Source: Acridotheres tristis
Lineage: Eukaryota; Chordata; Aves; Passeriformes; Sturnidae
DNA: 64,000 bases
NCBI GenBank assembly: GCA_037013685.1
Contig: CM072891.1
Span: 2,474,001 to 2,538,000 of the forward strand
Reading direction: 5' to 3'
Under the pieces are notes generated by a model. The model saw nothing but the letters and a program-made list of their open reading frames with translations. It was not told the origin of the DNA and did no database searches. The translations under genes and the position numbers were made by a program. Numbering within the stretch: the first letter of the stretch is position 1; each line of letters begins with the position of its first letter. Positions 24,281 to 36,140 of the stretch are shown piece after piece.

Positions 24281-25814
24281 GGAAAACATTTCTCAGGATA
24301 TTTTGAATCGGAGTAGTTACCTCCTGAAGAACAGCTAAAAATTTTGCAGGTTGTAGATGATTTATTCATAGGAATGATTTTCCAATATGTCCAGTGCAAG
24401 TGTTGCTATTCCTGCAGTGATAGTAATACAGGGATGAGGCATAGTCAGTCATACCAGCAACCACCTACACATGCTCTAGAAATACACTGATGAAATTCCA
24501 TAGACTACTGACACATGGGTTTCTGAGTTGCTCATAGATGAGAGGAGATTTTTTTTTATTGTTTTACTGACATTCCATTGGTAAAGATACTCCAAAAGTA
24601 GTTCAGAATAGCAGCTTCTCTGCAAGTCACTCCCCATGAGAACATGCAGCAGATCTTACCTGGAGAGAACACAATATTGTGCTAGTTGGAGGAAAAAACA
24701 GTTACTATCATTGTGCCAAACTTCCAAGTTAATTCTTCTTTGCTGAAGATAATATGGAGAATCAGATACCAATCTTTGGCCACAAATATAGAAATAATTT
24801 TAGGAGTATAGAAAATAAGGAATATTTTTCGGAGTATAGAAAATGAAAAATACTTTTGTTCTGTAGTTTCCTATTGACGTGATAGAAGGTCAGCAATGTG
24901 TTGAATTCTGCTCCCCAACACATTTTAAGACTTAGGAAAATGCTTAGTTTTATAAGGTTATCCATGTAGCCTGCTTTCCTTGAATTCAGCAGAGGCTTTG
25001 TGATCTTGTAAAAAACAGATTTAATTCAGTGTTGGGAGCTTTTAAAACTCTTACCCTAGAAAACTAACCCTATACAAAGGGCCAAAGCCATTAGATCACA
25101 TCACCAAAAAAGGAAAACTATTTCCAGTGCAGTGTTGCTCAGTACATGTGTTTATTGGAAAAGCTGCCTGAACAGAAGCCAAAATAATAATCTCCTTAAA
25201 AAATTATGAACAAAATAGCAATTGACTGAAAAATTTTAAAGTAAGAAAGTGTGTAATATGTGAAGTTGTTTGGTCTTGCAATCAAACTCCTCAGAGTCTG
25301 AAGGCAACCACTTGAAAAGATTAATTCCTGTCTCTGCAAAGCTCCAGCTCACAGTATTGTTAGATATTAATCTCTTCAACAAGAATGCCAGCTGTTATAT
25401 TTCTTTTCTAAATGCAAGAAAACAAAAAAACCCAAAACTATAGCAGTTCCACATCTATTTTTTTTAACTCCTGTTGTGCGAAATGTAACAATACTGGTAT
25501 ATCGAAGGCCAGGGTGTTCTTTTATTGCAGTGTCTCATATTGACTCATCATCTGTGAGTCACCATGTGTAGGTTCTTAAGTCTCTCCCTCACCTCCATAG
25601 TTTAATACTAGTTGAGTTTTAGTTTAATAAAATTGTGATGCACTTTTCTTTCTCTCAGGAATTCCTGCATATGCAGCTTGAACCGTGCACTTCAGGATAC
25701 TCAGGGCAGCCTTTAGTTTCACTAGTCATTGTTTATTTGGCCTTTCTAAGGAAAGGATTATCATTTGAAAACTGGGTCTGAAGGGCTTGTTTGTTCTTTT
25801 TTCTAATGAAACTG
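24281..25814 (+). other. STXBP6: STXBP6 intron between CR1 and LTR
   Basis: AT-rich unique sequence. It includes an imperfect tandem duplication of ~28-30 bp at 24803-24860, both units starting GGAGTATAGAAAAT. No gene seen. Confidence 0.65.
24803..24860. repeat. Imperfect two-copy ~28-bp tandem repeat
   Basis: Units begin GGAGTATAGAAAAT at 24803 and 24831, followed by similar but diverged A/T-rich halves. Confidence 0.65.
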
Positions 25815-26369
25815 TGTGCTAGTTTTAGCTGTGTTAATTTTTTTCGCAGTGGCTGGTATGGGGCAATGTGATAGATTTGTACTGCACATGGGGCTGATAA
25901 TATGGAGATGTTTTTACTATTGCTGAGCTGGGCTTGCACAGAGCCAAGGCCTTTTCTGCTTTTTGTACTGGCCATGCTGGCAAGGCTGTTGGGCCTGCAT
26001 GGGAGGTTGCTAGGAGGAGATACAGCTTCGACAGCTGACCAAAGGGATATTCCAGACCATATGACATCATACTCAGTACAGAAACTCAGAGGAAGTTTCG
26101 GGTAATGACATTTGTTTTCATGAGGAACTGTTACTTTGGTGCCTGCTCTCCTGGGGATGGCTGAACCCCTGGCTGCTCATGACAAGCAGTGAATTAATTC
26201 CTTTTTTTACTTTAGTGCATAGCTTTTGCTTTCCCTATTAAACTGTCTATATCTCATTCCATCAGTTTTCTAATTTTTACCTTTCTAGTTCTCTCCCCAG
26301 TCCTGCTGGTGGAAGAGTGAGCAAGGGGCTTTGTGGTGCTTGGTTGCTGGCTGGGGCTGAACTACAACA
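25815..26369 (+). mobile_element. Solo LTR, ERVL-like, sense to STXBP6
   Basis: A 555-bp block from TGTGCTAGTTTTAGCTG to ACTACAACA. The flanks are AACTG (25810-25814) and AACTA (26370-26374), a 5-bp target-site duplication with one change. Landmarks in order are a TTTTCTGCTTTTTGTACTGG block, GACCAAAGGGATATTCCAGACCA, a degraded TATA region near 26075, an ATTAAA signal at 26237-26242 with GTCTATATCTCA after it, and a U5 ending GGCTGGGGCTGAAC. No internal retroviral genes adjoin, so it is a solo LTR. It is the same family as 36141-36644 and 58879-59441. Confidence 0.88.
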
Positions 26370-26637
26370 AACTAGTAGCAAAATAGCCCTTTAAATTAAT
26401 GTTTGGGTTTGATTTTTTTAACATGAGAATATTTTTGAAGTAGGTACACTTCTCAGATTAATGATAAAAGCAGTGTGTTTGTGTCTGTTTTCACTTGGTT
26501 TTGTATGTCAATGAGAAAACAGACTTTAACAGCAGATTTGCTGTAGTGCTCACTTCAAATGTGTTGAATGTTTCATACCTTTACCAGAATAAATCACTTA
26601 AGTGCATTATATATTTGGTTTTAATGAAAAAAAAGTG

Positions 26638-27600
26638 AAGACCGCCAGGACAACCAGGGGATCAAGCCCAACCAACATGGATTTATGAGAGGAAGATGCT
26701 GCTTGACTCTCCTGATGTCCTTCTTTTGACAGAGTGACTTGCTGAGTAGATGAGGGGAAGATGTGGATATTGTTTATCTAGACTTTAGTAAAGTGCTTGA
26801 CACCATCTCCCACAGCATCCTCCTAGATCATCTGGCTGCTTGTGGCTTGGATGGGTAGACTCTTCGATGGATGAAAGTCTGGATGTCCAGGCCCAGAGAG
26901 TTGTGGTGAATGGAACTAAATCCAGTTGGCAACCCATCACTAGCAGTGTTCTCCTGGGCTCAGTTTTGGGGCCAGTCCTGTTTAACACCTTTATTGACGA
27001 TCTGGATACATCCAGGGATTGAGGGCACCCCCAGCAGATTTGCAGACCACACTAGGATGGGTGGCAGTGTTGATCTCTCCAGGGAAGAAGGCTGTGCAGG
27101 GGGATCTGGACAGTCTCAGCCAGGGGGCTGAGGACAGCAGCATGAGGGTCACTAAGGCCGAGTGCCAGGTCCTGCCCTTGGGTCACAGCAGCCCCAGGCA
27201 GTGCCACAGGCTGGGGACAGGGAGGAGTCCAGCAGAAAGGGCCTCGGGGTGCTGGTCAGCAGCGGGCTCGCTGTGAGCCACCAGTGGCCCAGGGGCATCT
27301 TGGCCTGGACCAGCAGCCGTGTGGCCAGCGGGAGCAGGGAAGTGACCATCCCGTGTGCTCAGCACTGGTGATGCCACACCTCGAGAACCGTGCTCAGTTT
27401 GGGGCCCCTCACTTTTAGAAGGCCATGGAAGTACTGGGGTGTGTCCAGTGAGGGGCAACAGAGCTGGAGAGAGGTCTGGAGAGCTCGTCTTTGGAGGAGC
27501 AGCTGAGGGAGCTGGGGGTGTCTAGTCTCGATGGGGCTCAGGGGGGATCTCATTGTTCTGTACAACCACCTCAAGAGAGGTTGTAGCGAGGTGAGCGCAG
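26638..27600 (+). mobile_element. CR1 LINE ORF2 reverse-transcriptase segment, sense, truncated at both ends
   Basis: Sense CR1. Recognisable peptide blocks in order are NQHGFMRGR-like (~26665), [18 protein letters not shown] (~26765), HLAACGLDG (~26828), [17 protein letters not shown] (~26897), [17 protein letters not shown] (~26960), RFADHTRMGGSVDLS (~27040), the ALVSSGLAVS region, and then a YNHLKRGCSEV-like end (~27560-27595). The RT catalytic box FADD reads FADH, and frameshifts and stops are frequent. The middle (27020-27500) is GC-rich compared with its surroundings. It lacks the CR1 3' tail, stopping ~110 bp before the STXBP6 exon at 27710. Confidence 0.93.
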
Positions 27601-27709
27601 TCCAGATAGCACGCCAGCCCTAGAACATTATAAATTAAATTAATTGTATTTAATACAAAGCATATATATATACACTTGAGTGCTCTAATGGCTTCTTTTG
27701 GTGTTGCAG

Positions 27710-27867
27710 GAAACAGCATTCTCCATTCAGCAGCAGACAGTGTGACAAGTGCAGTACAGAAGGCAAGTCAGGCCTTAAATGAGCGTGGTGAAAGGCTAGG
27801 TCGTGCAGAAGAAAAAACAGAGGAGCTGAAAAACAGTGCTCAGCAGTTTGCAGAAACTGCACATAAG
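27710..27867 (+). CDS. STXBP6: STXBP6 (amisyn) coding exon for the R-SNARE coil, residues ~151-203
   Basis: This 158-nt exon follows the acceptor TTGCAG (AG at 27708-27709) and ends before GTAAGA at 27868. Two bases finish the split Gly, then 52 whole codons follow. The product starts NSILHSAADSVTSAV, continues with the SNARE-motif heptads around QALNERGERLGRAEEK, and ends near QQFAETAHK. The Arg codon at 27784-27786 aligns with the zero-layer arginine of VAMP-type R-SNAREs, so the key residue for four-helix packing is kept. The coil competes with synaptobrevin for syntaxin-1/SNAP-25 in the family. A sense CR1 fragment ends only ~110 bp before this exon, so the acceptor sits in a short unique strip between retroelement DNA and coding sequence. 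Confidence 0.96.
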
Positions 27868-28931
27868 GTAAGATTTCAGCAGGATAAAACTTAATAGGTT
27901 AAAGTCAGATATTTGGCTGTCAGAGTTTGTTGAATGAAAGCATATATCTATACTTTGTTGTATAAAGGCTTGAACTTAGTTCAGGGTATGTATCAAATCC
28001 TCCTTGTGATACCTTCTTCACCTTCTTTGCCTTTAAAAAATCCCTTCCATTTGTTGGTGGCTGCACAGGATCTCAAAGTTATAAATTCTGTGTAATAACA
28101 ACTTCTCAGAGTTGCCTGCCAAAAACACATTAAAAAAAAAATCTGTTTGAAGAAAAAAGTGTTAGTTTAATTTCTTTCATGCTGAAATGCATTTCTAGTA
28201 TAGCGCTAAAAACATTAATTTCTGTAAAAAGCGTATTTGTAACCATATCCTTGAGTATCAAAGGTTTGTGTCAGTTTAGTTTGAGTCATTTATTGGTCAT
28301 CATTTCACTGGTAATAAATGAGTGAATTTTAACTGCCCCTACCAGTTGTTTTCTAGGTAATTTCCCAGAGGGCTCACTCATCTCAGCTTTGTTAGCAATC
28401 TTTATTATATACTGATTATCTACAGATAGCGTTTTTTTTTTTTTTCATATGGAGCCTAGCCCTAAGCTCTTTGCTTGGTTTGCAAAGTCATTTATCTACA
28501 TATTTTATACAGGTTTTAACTCACTTGATCTCTTTCCTCTCCCTCTCCTTCCCAGTTAAATCCATTTTTGAATTATTTGAATTGGAAATAATTGGTAATC
28601 AGAGAGGTGGAAAGGCAATCAGACCTTTATTTTTCATCATTATGTAGTGGCAGAGCTCCTGAATAGGCGTTTTAAATTACTTGTCTAGAATTTCTGATTG
28701 TAGTTAACAATCAAAATCATTGGGTCAAAATTACTATTCTTCTTAGCATGTCTTTGTTTCTGGTGTCGTGCTCTAGCCTTCCTCACAGATAGCAAAATAT
28801 TGGAACATTGGGAAACAAAGCTGGGAAAGCAGATAAATCCTGCCTCCTCAGCATGGCAAAGAGAGGCTTTGCCTGTGTGTCCCTGGAAAAGGAATGACTG
28901 TTTGAAAAGAATTTTTTTCTTTTTTTTTCAG
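27868..28931 (+). other. STXBP6: Last STXBP6 coding intron, 1.06 kb
   Basis: AT-rich, with a poly-T run near 28431-28445 and a strong T-rich tract before the terminal exon. No repeat family recognised. Confidence 0.75.
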
Positions 28932-28955
28932 CTTGCCATGAAGCACAAATGCTGA
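28932..28955 (+). CDS. STXBP6: STXBP6 (amisyn) last coding exon, C-terminus and stop
   Basis: This tiny terminal coding segment lies behind a long T-rich tract and CAG (AG at 28930-28931). It reads LAMKHKC and then TGA at 28953-28955, in phase 0 after the preceding exon. The sequence is the known C-terminal tail of amisyn. There is no transmembrane segment, as expected for this cytosolic SNARE-like protein, in contrast to VAMP2. Coding length in the window totals 479 nt (131+166+158+24). The exon continues into the 3' UTR. Confidence 0.95.
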   Translation, partial: LAMKHKC

Positions 28956-29312
28956 GATACTGCCCAAAGTGAAATCTTCTCAAGAGAAGCTGAAGAGGCT
29001 ACAATCAGCAACTTTTACAGGAGATTCAGTCTTCTGTGTGCTTTTTCCTTCTCGTTCAGTGGAGATACATTCTTTCAGTTATTGTGCAGGAAAACGTGTT
29101 GCATTTCTACTTTTCTGACTTACTTTTGTTCCTCTTTTTTAATATTGCTACACAGTCCTGCGGTACTTTCTACCTGTATTTCAGTTGTGACAGGAGTGAA
29201 AGCAGACGTTGAAAAAGGACCAAATGACAAGCTGATCAGGATTAAAATTGTAATATCCTTCCGTGGTTATACAAAAAAAAAAGATTGAACTGATTGTGGA
29301 CATGTGTGTGGA

Positions 29313-29318
29313 AATAAA
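29313..29318 (+). promoter_or_regulatory. Candidate proximal poly(A) signal
   Basis: AATAAA ~360 bases after the stop codon. An ATTAAA at 29385-29390 with GT-rich sequence after it is an alternative. Either would give a short 3' UTR isoform. Confidence 0.35.
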
Positions 29319-31698
29319 ATCCAAAGAAGGGGTATAATTTTCTTCATTTAATGTAGCATCAGCAGAATGTGAATGAATGTTAGAATTAAACATCTGGGGT
29401 TGTAGCTATAGTGGAGGACAAACTGCTTTGCCCTGGCAAGCAGAAAAAATTGTTTCTTCTAACTGATATAGGAAGCGTTGCATGTGCACCAGCATTCAGA
29501 AGTGCATATCTGAATTTCATTCATATCAGCATTTTACATGTTCCTGTTTTCACATTCAGACTGATTATTTGAATAGTATGCTGAAACATAGAGAATGTAT
29601 GCTTGACGTTTCAAAATTGAGGAAAAAAGTAATTTTTACATCTATACGCACATAGCTGTGCCTCAAACACCATCTACAATTTAGCAATCTTGGTATAAAA
29701 TAGCATTTCTTTTTACCTGTGATTGTGTAGCTAAAGGCCCATGAACATGAGAATGCAAAGGCCTGAGAGGATGAGCCTGTACTATTTTCAAGACATCTGT
29801 TTTTCATAAATTCTACAGTAAGAGTTTTTTGGAACATTTCAGGAACTTTTCTGATTTTAATGACTTTTGTGTTAGCAAGTTGTCTGATTTTTAATATAGA
29901 GGCTTTCACAAAAGTATGTCTTGGTACACTAGAATCACCTTCTAGTTTCAGTCTCAGCTTTCAATATGTTATCACTGGAAGGGTGACTCTACTTCATCTG
30001 TATTCAGTTTATGCAATATATGCACTGTATTACTTTTACAAAAATAAGTAGGTTACCTTTCTCCTTCACAGCTGTTTTCTTAACATTTTTTGGATGGTCT
30101 AATACGCTTCAAGAATGAAGAGGAAAATATAAAAGAGAAAAATATATTGTTTTTTTTGTTTTTTTATACCAGTAAGCTAGAAAAGAAATCTTTGCAGAAG
30201 GTACAGCCTTCATCTTCTGAAAATGCCTGCTCTTCATTTTTGCTCTCGTCTTACCAGAGAAAAGCTGGCATTATGTGAATGTACTGTATTCATTGTAGAA
30301 TATGATTTTTGCATTATTAATGACACAACAGTCTAAAATCCTCAGAGCAGTGCTTGTAAGAGACATGAAAGCTACTGTAGTAATTGAGAATATTTTACTT
30401 ACTGCAAGCTGAAATAACTGAAAATCTCATGGAAATGCCCATTTTGTAAAAAGATGCTTGCCTTTTGGAAAGTATTCTCATTTGAACTAAGGACACTGTC
30501 TAGTTAGCTGATTGCATTCAAATTTTACATCTGTTTTGTTTGAGGGTTTTCTTTTCCTGTTATTTAAACAGTTTTGTATGAAGCTTTTTATTTAATTTCA
30601 CACTGGGGGTTGAGAGAATGGGTCATTTGTGTAGTACCATGTGATCATGTAGCTCTATTTAGCACCAGCTGCAATAGTTACCAAATCTAGCACCTACTGA
30701 AATGGAATTTGGCCACTTCTGTTGTAAATCAGAACAGGTTCCTTAACAACACAAGTTCTGAACACTCTGTTGAGCTATGTGTAAGTAATGCTTGCCCTGG
30801 AAATGTCTGAATGCTATTGCATTGACTGAGTATTTCTGCAATGAACCAGGAAAAAAGTGTCTGTTTTTTTTAAAAGAAATTAAACTCCTGCTAGATACAA
30901 AATGTTAGGCTATTTTTTTAAAAGATGGGTTACAAATCAATCAGGGAGTACATTTCTGACCACATAGCTATCTTCTTGTCATATTTTCCACTCTTTTAAA
31001 ACTGTATTCTGATGCTAACCTCACAAGTCCTTCTCCTGAGAGAAAGAAGTAGATTCTGAACTGCTGCCATCTAGCCTTGCAAATAATTAGAAGAAATGTC
31101 GAAAACCCAGGCCAGATAAACCTGAAGATAATTAGTTGTCTAAATTTAGACAAAACGGCATCTATTTTCAAGTGTTTACATAAACATCAGCTGGACAGAA
31201 CAGGATCACAATTGCACTGCTAAGTTCCAGACCTCTTGTGAGTTGAACTGTACTAGAACATTGCTTTAGTCCCACCTGAGTTTTTCAGCATTTTGGGTTG
31301 TTTTATATCCTCCAGTTAAGTGTATCATTTTTATCATTACTCAGGACTTTAATCCAACCATCAAAAGCCATTTACTGTGGGAACTTTAAGTAATATAAGT
31401 CTTCTGAATGAAGGAAAAGTGGTTTGTCTGTTTACTTTGTTCTTGCTGTTCGTTAACTACGAGGTTTTGTAGTTTTTAGGAAAAAAAATCAAGGTGTATA
31501 AATGTTTATCCAAAGGTAAATCTTAGAGCTTTGCAGTTTCCTTCTGGAACTTAGCTTGTAGTGTATACGACCTAGTATTGTTAGATAGTCATGTACATAA
31601 CATATACTATGATTCAGGTTAATGTTTCATATGAAAGAATGTATTTGTAAATTGTAACAATATTAATAGTTTCTTTATCTTTTTAAAGTTCTGAACAG

Positions 31699-31704
31699 AA
31701 TAAA
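31699..31704 (+). promoter_or_regulatory. Candidate distal poly(A) signal 1
   Basis: AATAAA, followed within ~30-70 bases by GT/T-rich sequence that could serve as a downstream element. It is a plausible STXBP6 transcript end. Confidence 0.45.
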
Positions 31705-32128
31705 AATAATGTATTGTTAGACTTGACTGCTGTACTGCAAACTCTGTCTTAAAAGGCTACTTTTGTGTCTAGCAAAAGTTGTGTATTATGTGAAATATTA
31801 GCAAAAATGTGTGCTCTTAAAACTGATCTAAAAGGTAGGTAGGTTTTGCTATGATTTGCCAGAATTGTACTACTTGCTGATATCTATTGTAACCAATTCC
31901 TTGGAAGTTCTCAAAGATGTAGAAATAATTTGTGCCATTCTGGGGAGGAAAAAAAAAAGTGGGACCTGCTCTCTTGACTCACTACTGGAAAACCTGATTT
32001 TTGTCATTAAATACTATACTGTGATGAAAACTGTCTTTGGATTGAGTTCTCTATTCAAAATGTTTATTATTTTTGAGTTAGCTTTTTATATTTCACTAGC
32101 AAAATCGTATTGAATTCTAGCAAAACTG

Positions 32129-32134
32129 AATAAA
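32129..32134 (+). promoter_or_regulatory. Candidate distal poly(A) signal 2
   Basis: AATAAA immediately followed by a T/C/G-rich run (TGTTTTCCTCTGT), which is a good downstream element. This is the last strong signal before sequence that I read as intergenic. Confidence 0.45.
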
Positions 32135-32150
32135 AACTGTTTTCCTCTGT

Positions 32151-34419
32151 AGTGATAAAAATTTTCTCTAGCAAACTGTAATTAAAGAGAAGTTGTGGAA
32201 ACTAGGCTAAAATGTTTCCTGTCTAAGCAGATTCCAGAAAATAATTTCCATGTGTTGAAGTTAGCACCCTACCTAAAGGCTGTGTAGGTCAAAAAGAATT
32301 CTGATAATTTGCTTTCCATTTCTATGACATGCTTATTCTCAAGTTGTTAGTATCTTCTTTTGGCTATCTAATTTTATTGATCATTTATTATCAAAGCACA
32401 TGCAATTTTAATTATTCTGTAAGAATCAAACTATAAAGGTAGAATTCTACACACAGAGAAGCAGTCCCTTAGATACAAATGAGGTCTACTTGTACACACC
32501 ACATCCAATACAAAATGACTTTGCTGCCATCTCTTTTCAGGCTTAAACATGATTCCTGTGATTGTAATCTCAAAAATGTCTTGTTGGCAAATACTGTCAA
32601 CTTCCATTTCTGTAGGTAAGTTTTGCTAGAATTCGTGTTATCAGTAGATGTTGAATACCATACATCCCCAATGCCCAACCTATGTGAACCTCTTAGTAAA
32701 AGAAATAGATTTCTGGTGGATCAGAAGCTCATTTGACAATGAGCTCTGGACAATGTTTTGTTGTAGATGGAACATAACTATTTGTCAGTTCTTTTCTGTT
32801 GTTATTGTATGTTTATCCTGTAAGATAGACAAAATGTTTAGTTCATTTTTGAGCATTCATTTAGATCAGTGTCATTTTTTAATATTGATGTTATGACTTT
32901 CATAAGTCATCAACTTTATTTGTTGCTGTGTATAAATTAAGGAAAATATGATAGTGTTTTGTTTGTCATCTTTGAGTCATGGAAGAAGCTCAAGCATGGA
33001 TGTTTGCTGATTCAGTATGTTAGGTTTGCTAAGTAAAAGATATGGTAGTATGCTCCTGAAGGGATAATGTTTGACTGAGAAAATTGTTCTTCAGTTACAA
33101 GTCGTGGCATCTATGAAGATACACACTACTTCAGGTAGTGAGCAGGAGTGCTCTCCAGTACTCACAAAGGATTGCAATGTCTCAGATTAAAAATGGCTTT
33201 TTCTTATTTCGAAGTTAGTCCCCCATGGAAGTGGTCAGCTACCACTGGGGTAATGACATGAATTTATATAAACAGTAACTTCCCTAATAATTCCAAAGCA
33301 CCAACTTCTACTTTGTAGTTCATCATTACAGCCTGTTTTGTGCATCATCTGGAAGCGCTGAATGGTATTTAATGTCTGTTTCATTTATACTTTTTCTGTT
33401 CGAGCTGTTACTGTCTTTTTGTCTATAGTCACCTCATGCAGTCTGAATTGTGGCAACGTTTTTTCGTGATGGTGGCTAGTTGGTGTGGGATTACAGGCCC
33501 AAAACGTATTTCACTATTTATTTTTACAATGACTGAGCAAAAGTAAACTGGGTGAAAAGGTCTGTTACGTGGAGGAATAATAATATTATGTTAGATCTTC
33601 AATGTTCAGGCCGAGTATCCAGGGTAGAAAAGCAACCTTGTTAACTAAAGTCAGGTGCTTTTGGAAGTGTAGAAAATGGATATCTAACAAAATACTAACT
33701 GATATTTTAAACAGTTTCAGAGGTTTCTGGTAGCTAAAAGGGTGATAACTTACACAGAGGACTTGAAGCCTGTATTGTGTTGAAATTCGGTTGCTGCTAA
33801 AGAGGGGGAATAGTTTTAATCTGTGTTAAGAATTTTATTCCTGGAGAGAAGAGAAAGAAAATACAGTAAAAAATAAAGGAAAAAACACTGACAGTTTTTC
33901 ATACTATATTGAAGAGGAATTCTTCAACATGTGCAACTAACCCTAATCGTCATGCTGGTTTGCAGCCAAACCAGTTGGGGTGTTTTCCTGTTTCAGAAAG
34001 AATAGATACAGGAAAGCTTTCTTTGCTTTGGCATGATCCTGGAACTAGGACTTCTGCAGAAAATGCCTTTACTTGTCAGAAGTATTAAGATTTTAATGAA
34101 AATCCTTTCCAAAACTTTCAGTAGTTTTATGAAAAATAGCATTTGGAGACATTTATTTGTTTCTGTGAGAAAACATAAAATAAGGAAACATAAAAGACAA
34201 GGCTGTTAGATTTAACTGTAGATTGCTGCATTCATTTGGGGATTGTGAGAGACTAGTCAAAAGCATCACTCTATTACTTTTTAGGAATAAGGAAGTGTAA
34301 GCACTGTTCATGCTGCCAATCAACAGTGCCTGAACCTGACAAGAAGGGTGTGCAAGATGAGCGACAGATGGGAGACTTCTGCATCACCATGTCAGCAAGC
34401 CAGAGGGGGTGATGAGGTA
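32151..34419. other. Intergenic DNA downstream of STXBP6
   Basis: AT-rich sequence without recognisable exons, RNA genes or repeat families. Short ORFs (up to 85 codons) are unsupported. Confidence 0.6.
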
Positions 34420-34790
34420 ACTTCTGAGAGCATCCCAGGGAAGAAGAGAAGCATACCTGTTACTTGGGAAGACTCTGCCATCACTCCCAGTGTGTGTCTT
34501 CCCCCCACTTCTTCCCCAGCTTTATATGCTGAGCACAAAGCTGTGTGGTGTAGGATTATCTCTCTGGTCAGCTGGCATCAGGTGTCCTGCTTGTGTCCCC
34601 TCCTAGTTCATTGTTTAACCTCAACCCCTTTGAGGGTGGTACAAGAAGCAGAAAAGGCCTTGACAGTGTGCAAGGCCTGCTCAGCAATAACTAAAACATC
34701 CCTCAATTATCTGCACTCTTTCCAGCACAGATTTAAAACACAGACCCTTACTTGCTACTATGGAGAAAATTATACCAGCCAAAAGCAACA
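34420..34790 (-). mobile_element. Partial ERVL-like LTR, antisense
   Basis: Read on the - strand from 34790, it starts TGTTGCTTTTGGCTGGTATAATTTTC and follows the family order: TGTGTTTTAAATCTGTGCTGG, ATTGCTGAGCAGGCC, TTTTCTGCTTCTTGTACC, GGAGGGGACACAAGC, CAGCTGACCAGAGAGAT, then a TATA box (AGCATATAAA, + strand ~34519-34528) and GTCTTCCCAAGTAAC. Beyond ~34420 it diverges and the poly(A) and U5 parts are missing, so that end is approximate. The 150-codon + ORF at 34348-34800 is a reverse-strand artefact of this LTR. Confidence 0.82.
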
Positions 34791-36140
34791 GACTGTTTAG
34801 TGTTTTCTCATAAATCGGTAGAGAACCATTTGCAATTTTAGCAGCATGTTCTAGCAAAATTTCTTCAGGACAGTTCTGAGGTGTTTTAACCCACATAGAG
34901 AGAAATGTGAGCGCCTTTGGTATTTTATCTTACCTGTTCTTTTTTGGCACTTCCCCATGAGCAGTTGTGCAGCATTTGAGACAAGCTGAAAACAGGTCTG
35001 TTAAAAGTCAGAGCAATGAAACTGCATGACAGGTATTATTCTTCACTGAGACCATGAACAATTGCAGAGCTGCCAGTGTCTGAGTGAAATAATAGCTGTA
35101 TATATAGGATCATTTGTAAGAGAGATGGCTGAGAAAGGTACCATTTATCTACCAGGCAAGGTTTCATAACTTTTGGCATCCATTCTTGTCAAAAGCGTCA
35201 TTAATGGTTAGCTATTTGCTAATCACCTCAACTTAGAAGATGTTAGATTGAAATCCTTTTTTTCTTTTTTTTTTTTAAAGTCTATTCTAGATGGCAATCT
35301 CTGCAATGGTGCTGAAACAGGAAAGGGAGGTGGGAAGAAAGAGACTATGTGTTTGTATTCGTTGACTAGGTAGGCTTCATAGAATCTGTTCCTCTGTCTA
35401 GAACAGTACATGTGCTAGGCTATTTATGGCTTCCTTTAATGTCCCAGATGTCCTTCTTAGTTCCCACTTTTGCATATTCTTCAATATTCAGTGTTGTGTT
35501 TTGGTCATACTGCTCACTTGAAAGTATCTCATTGTAAGGGGTGGCTCCACAGCTGAGCTATCAGGATTTTTAAGGCCAACATGAAGTACGATATGTAGTG
35601 TTTGCTCTTTGGGGTTTGAATACCTCCTCTTGCATTATTTATTAACTGCATATTGTTGCTGTTTGTAGATGAAGATGTAGGCATGTACTGCACATGAAAT
35701 GAGGATACTTGACATCACAAAGGCAAATTTGTAGTGAGGGTGTTTCAGCATGTCTGAAAAGGTTTAGGATAAGATTTTGCAGTCAAAAGTTCAGAGTATT
35801 AGATCACCAAGGTGTTTCTTCCTTGTTCTTCCTAAAGGTTTTTTCTCCAAAGCCTGTGATGAAGCTGTAATAAATAAAAGATATTTATCTTAAATGTAGG
35901 AGGTTTCACCCTACAAGAGTTCAAAGAGAAATATCAAATTACTTTCATATAGGTATAAAATAAGCCCTGGAAGTAGTTTACAGTAAATTAATGGACCAGA
36001 GTAGAATTGAGATCTGAGAATATAACCCCAAATTTCTTCAGTCCTAATAGAAAATTTCCAAATTCTAATGGAAATACTTCTAGTTTCTTGATTTGTTAAA
36101 AAAAAAAAAAAAAAATTAGATACAAAAGTATGCTTCTCTC
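34791..36140. other. Intergenic DNA between two LTRs
   Basis: AT-rich sequence with a poly-T stretch near 35262 and an A18-19 run ending near 36117 just before the next LTR. No gene recognised. Confidence 0.6.

Larger units (their letters stand above)
28956..32150 (+). other. STXBP6: Probable STXBP6 3' untranslated region
   Basis: AT-rich sequence directly after the stop codon with no recognisable repeat and no convincing ORF. It contains candidate poly(A) signals at 29313, 29385 (ATTAAA), 31699 and 32129. The two distal signals have T/GT-rich sequence just downstream. A single Pumilio-type octamer (UGUANAUA class) is at 31592-31599. Length and end are inferred: a short form could end near 29.34-29.42 kb, and the longest near 32.15 kb. 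No RNA evidence is available here. Confidence 0.55.

Noticed and set aside
27019..27574. GC-rich block considered as a CpG island or promoter
   Set aside because: The base composition is explained by the CR1 RT segment; no promoter elements or first exon adjoin.
34348..34800. The longest ORF in the window, 150 codons on the + strand
   Set aside because: It lies almost wholly in an LTR whose coding-neutral landmarks read on the opposite strand. No domain is seen.
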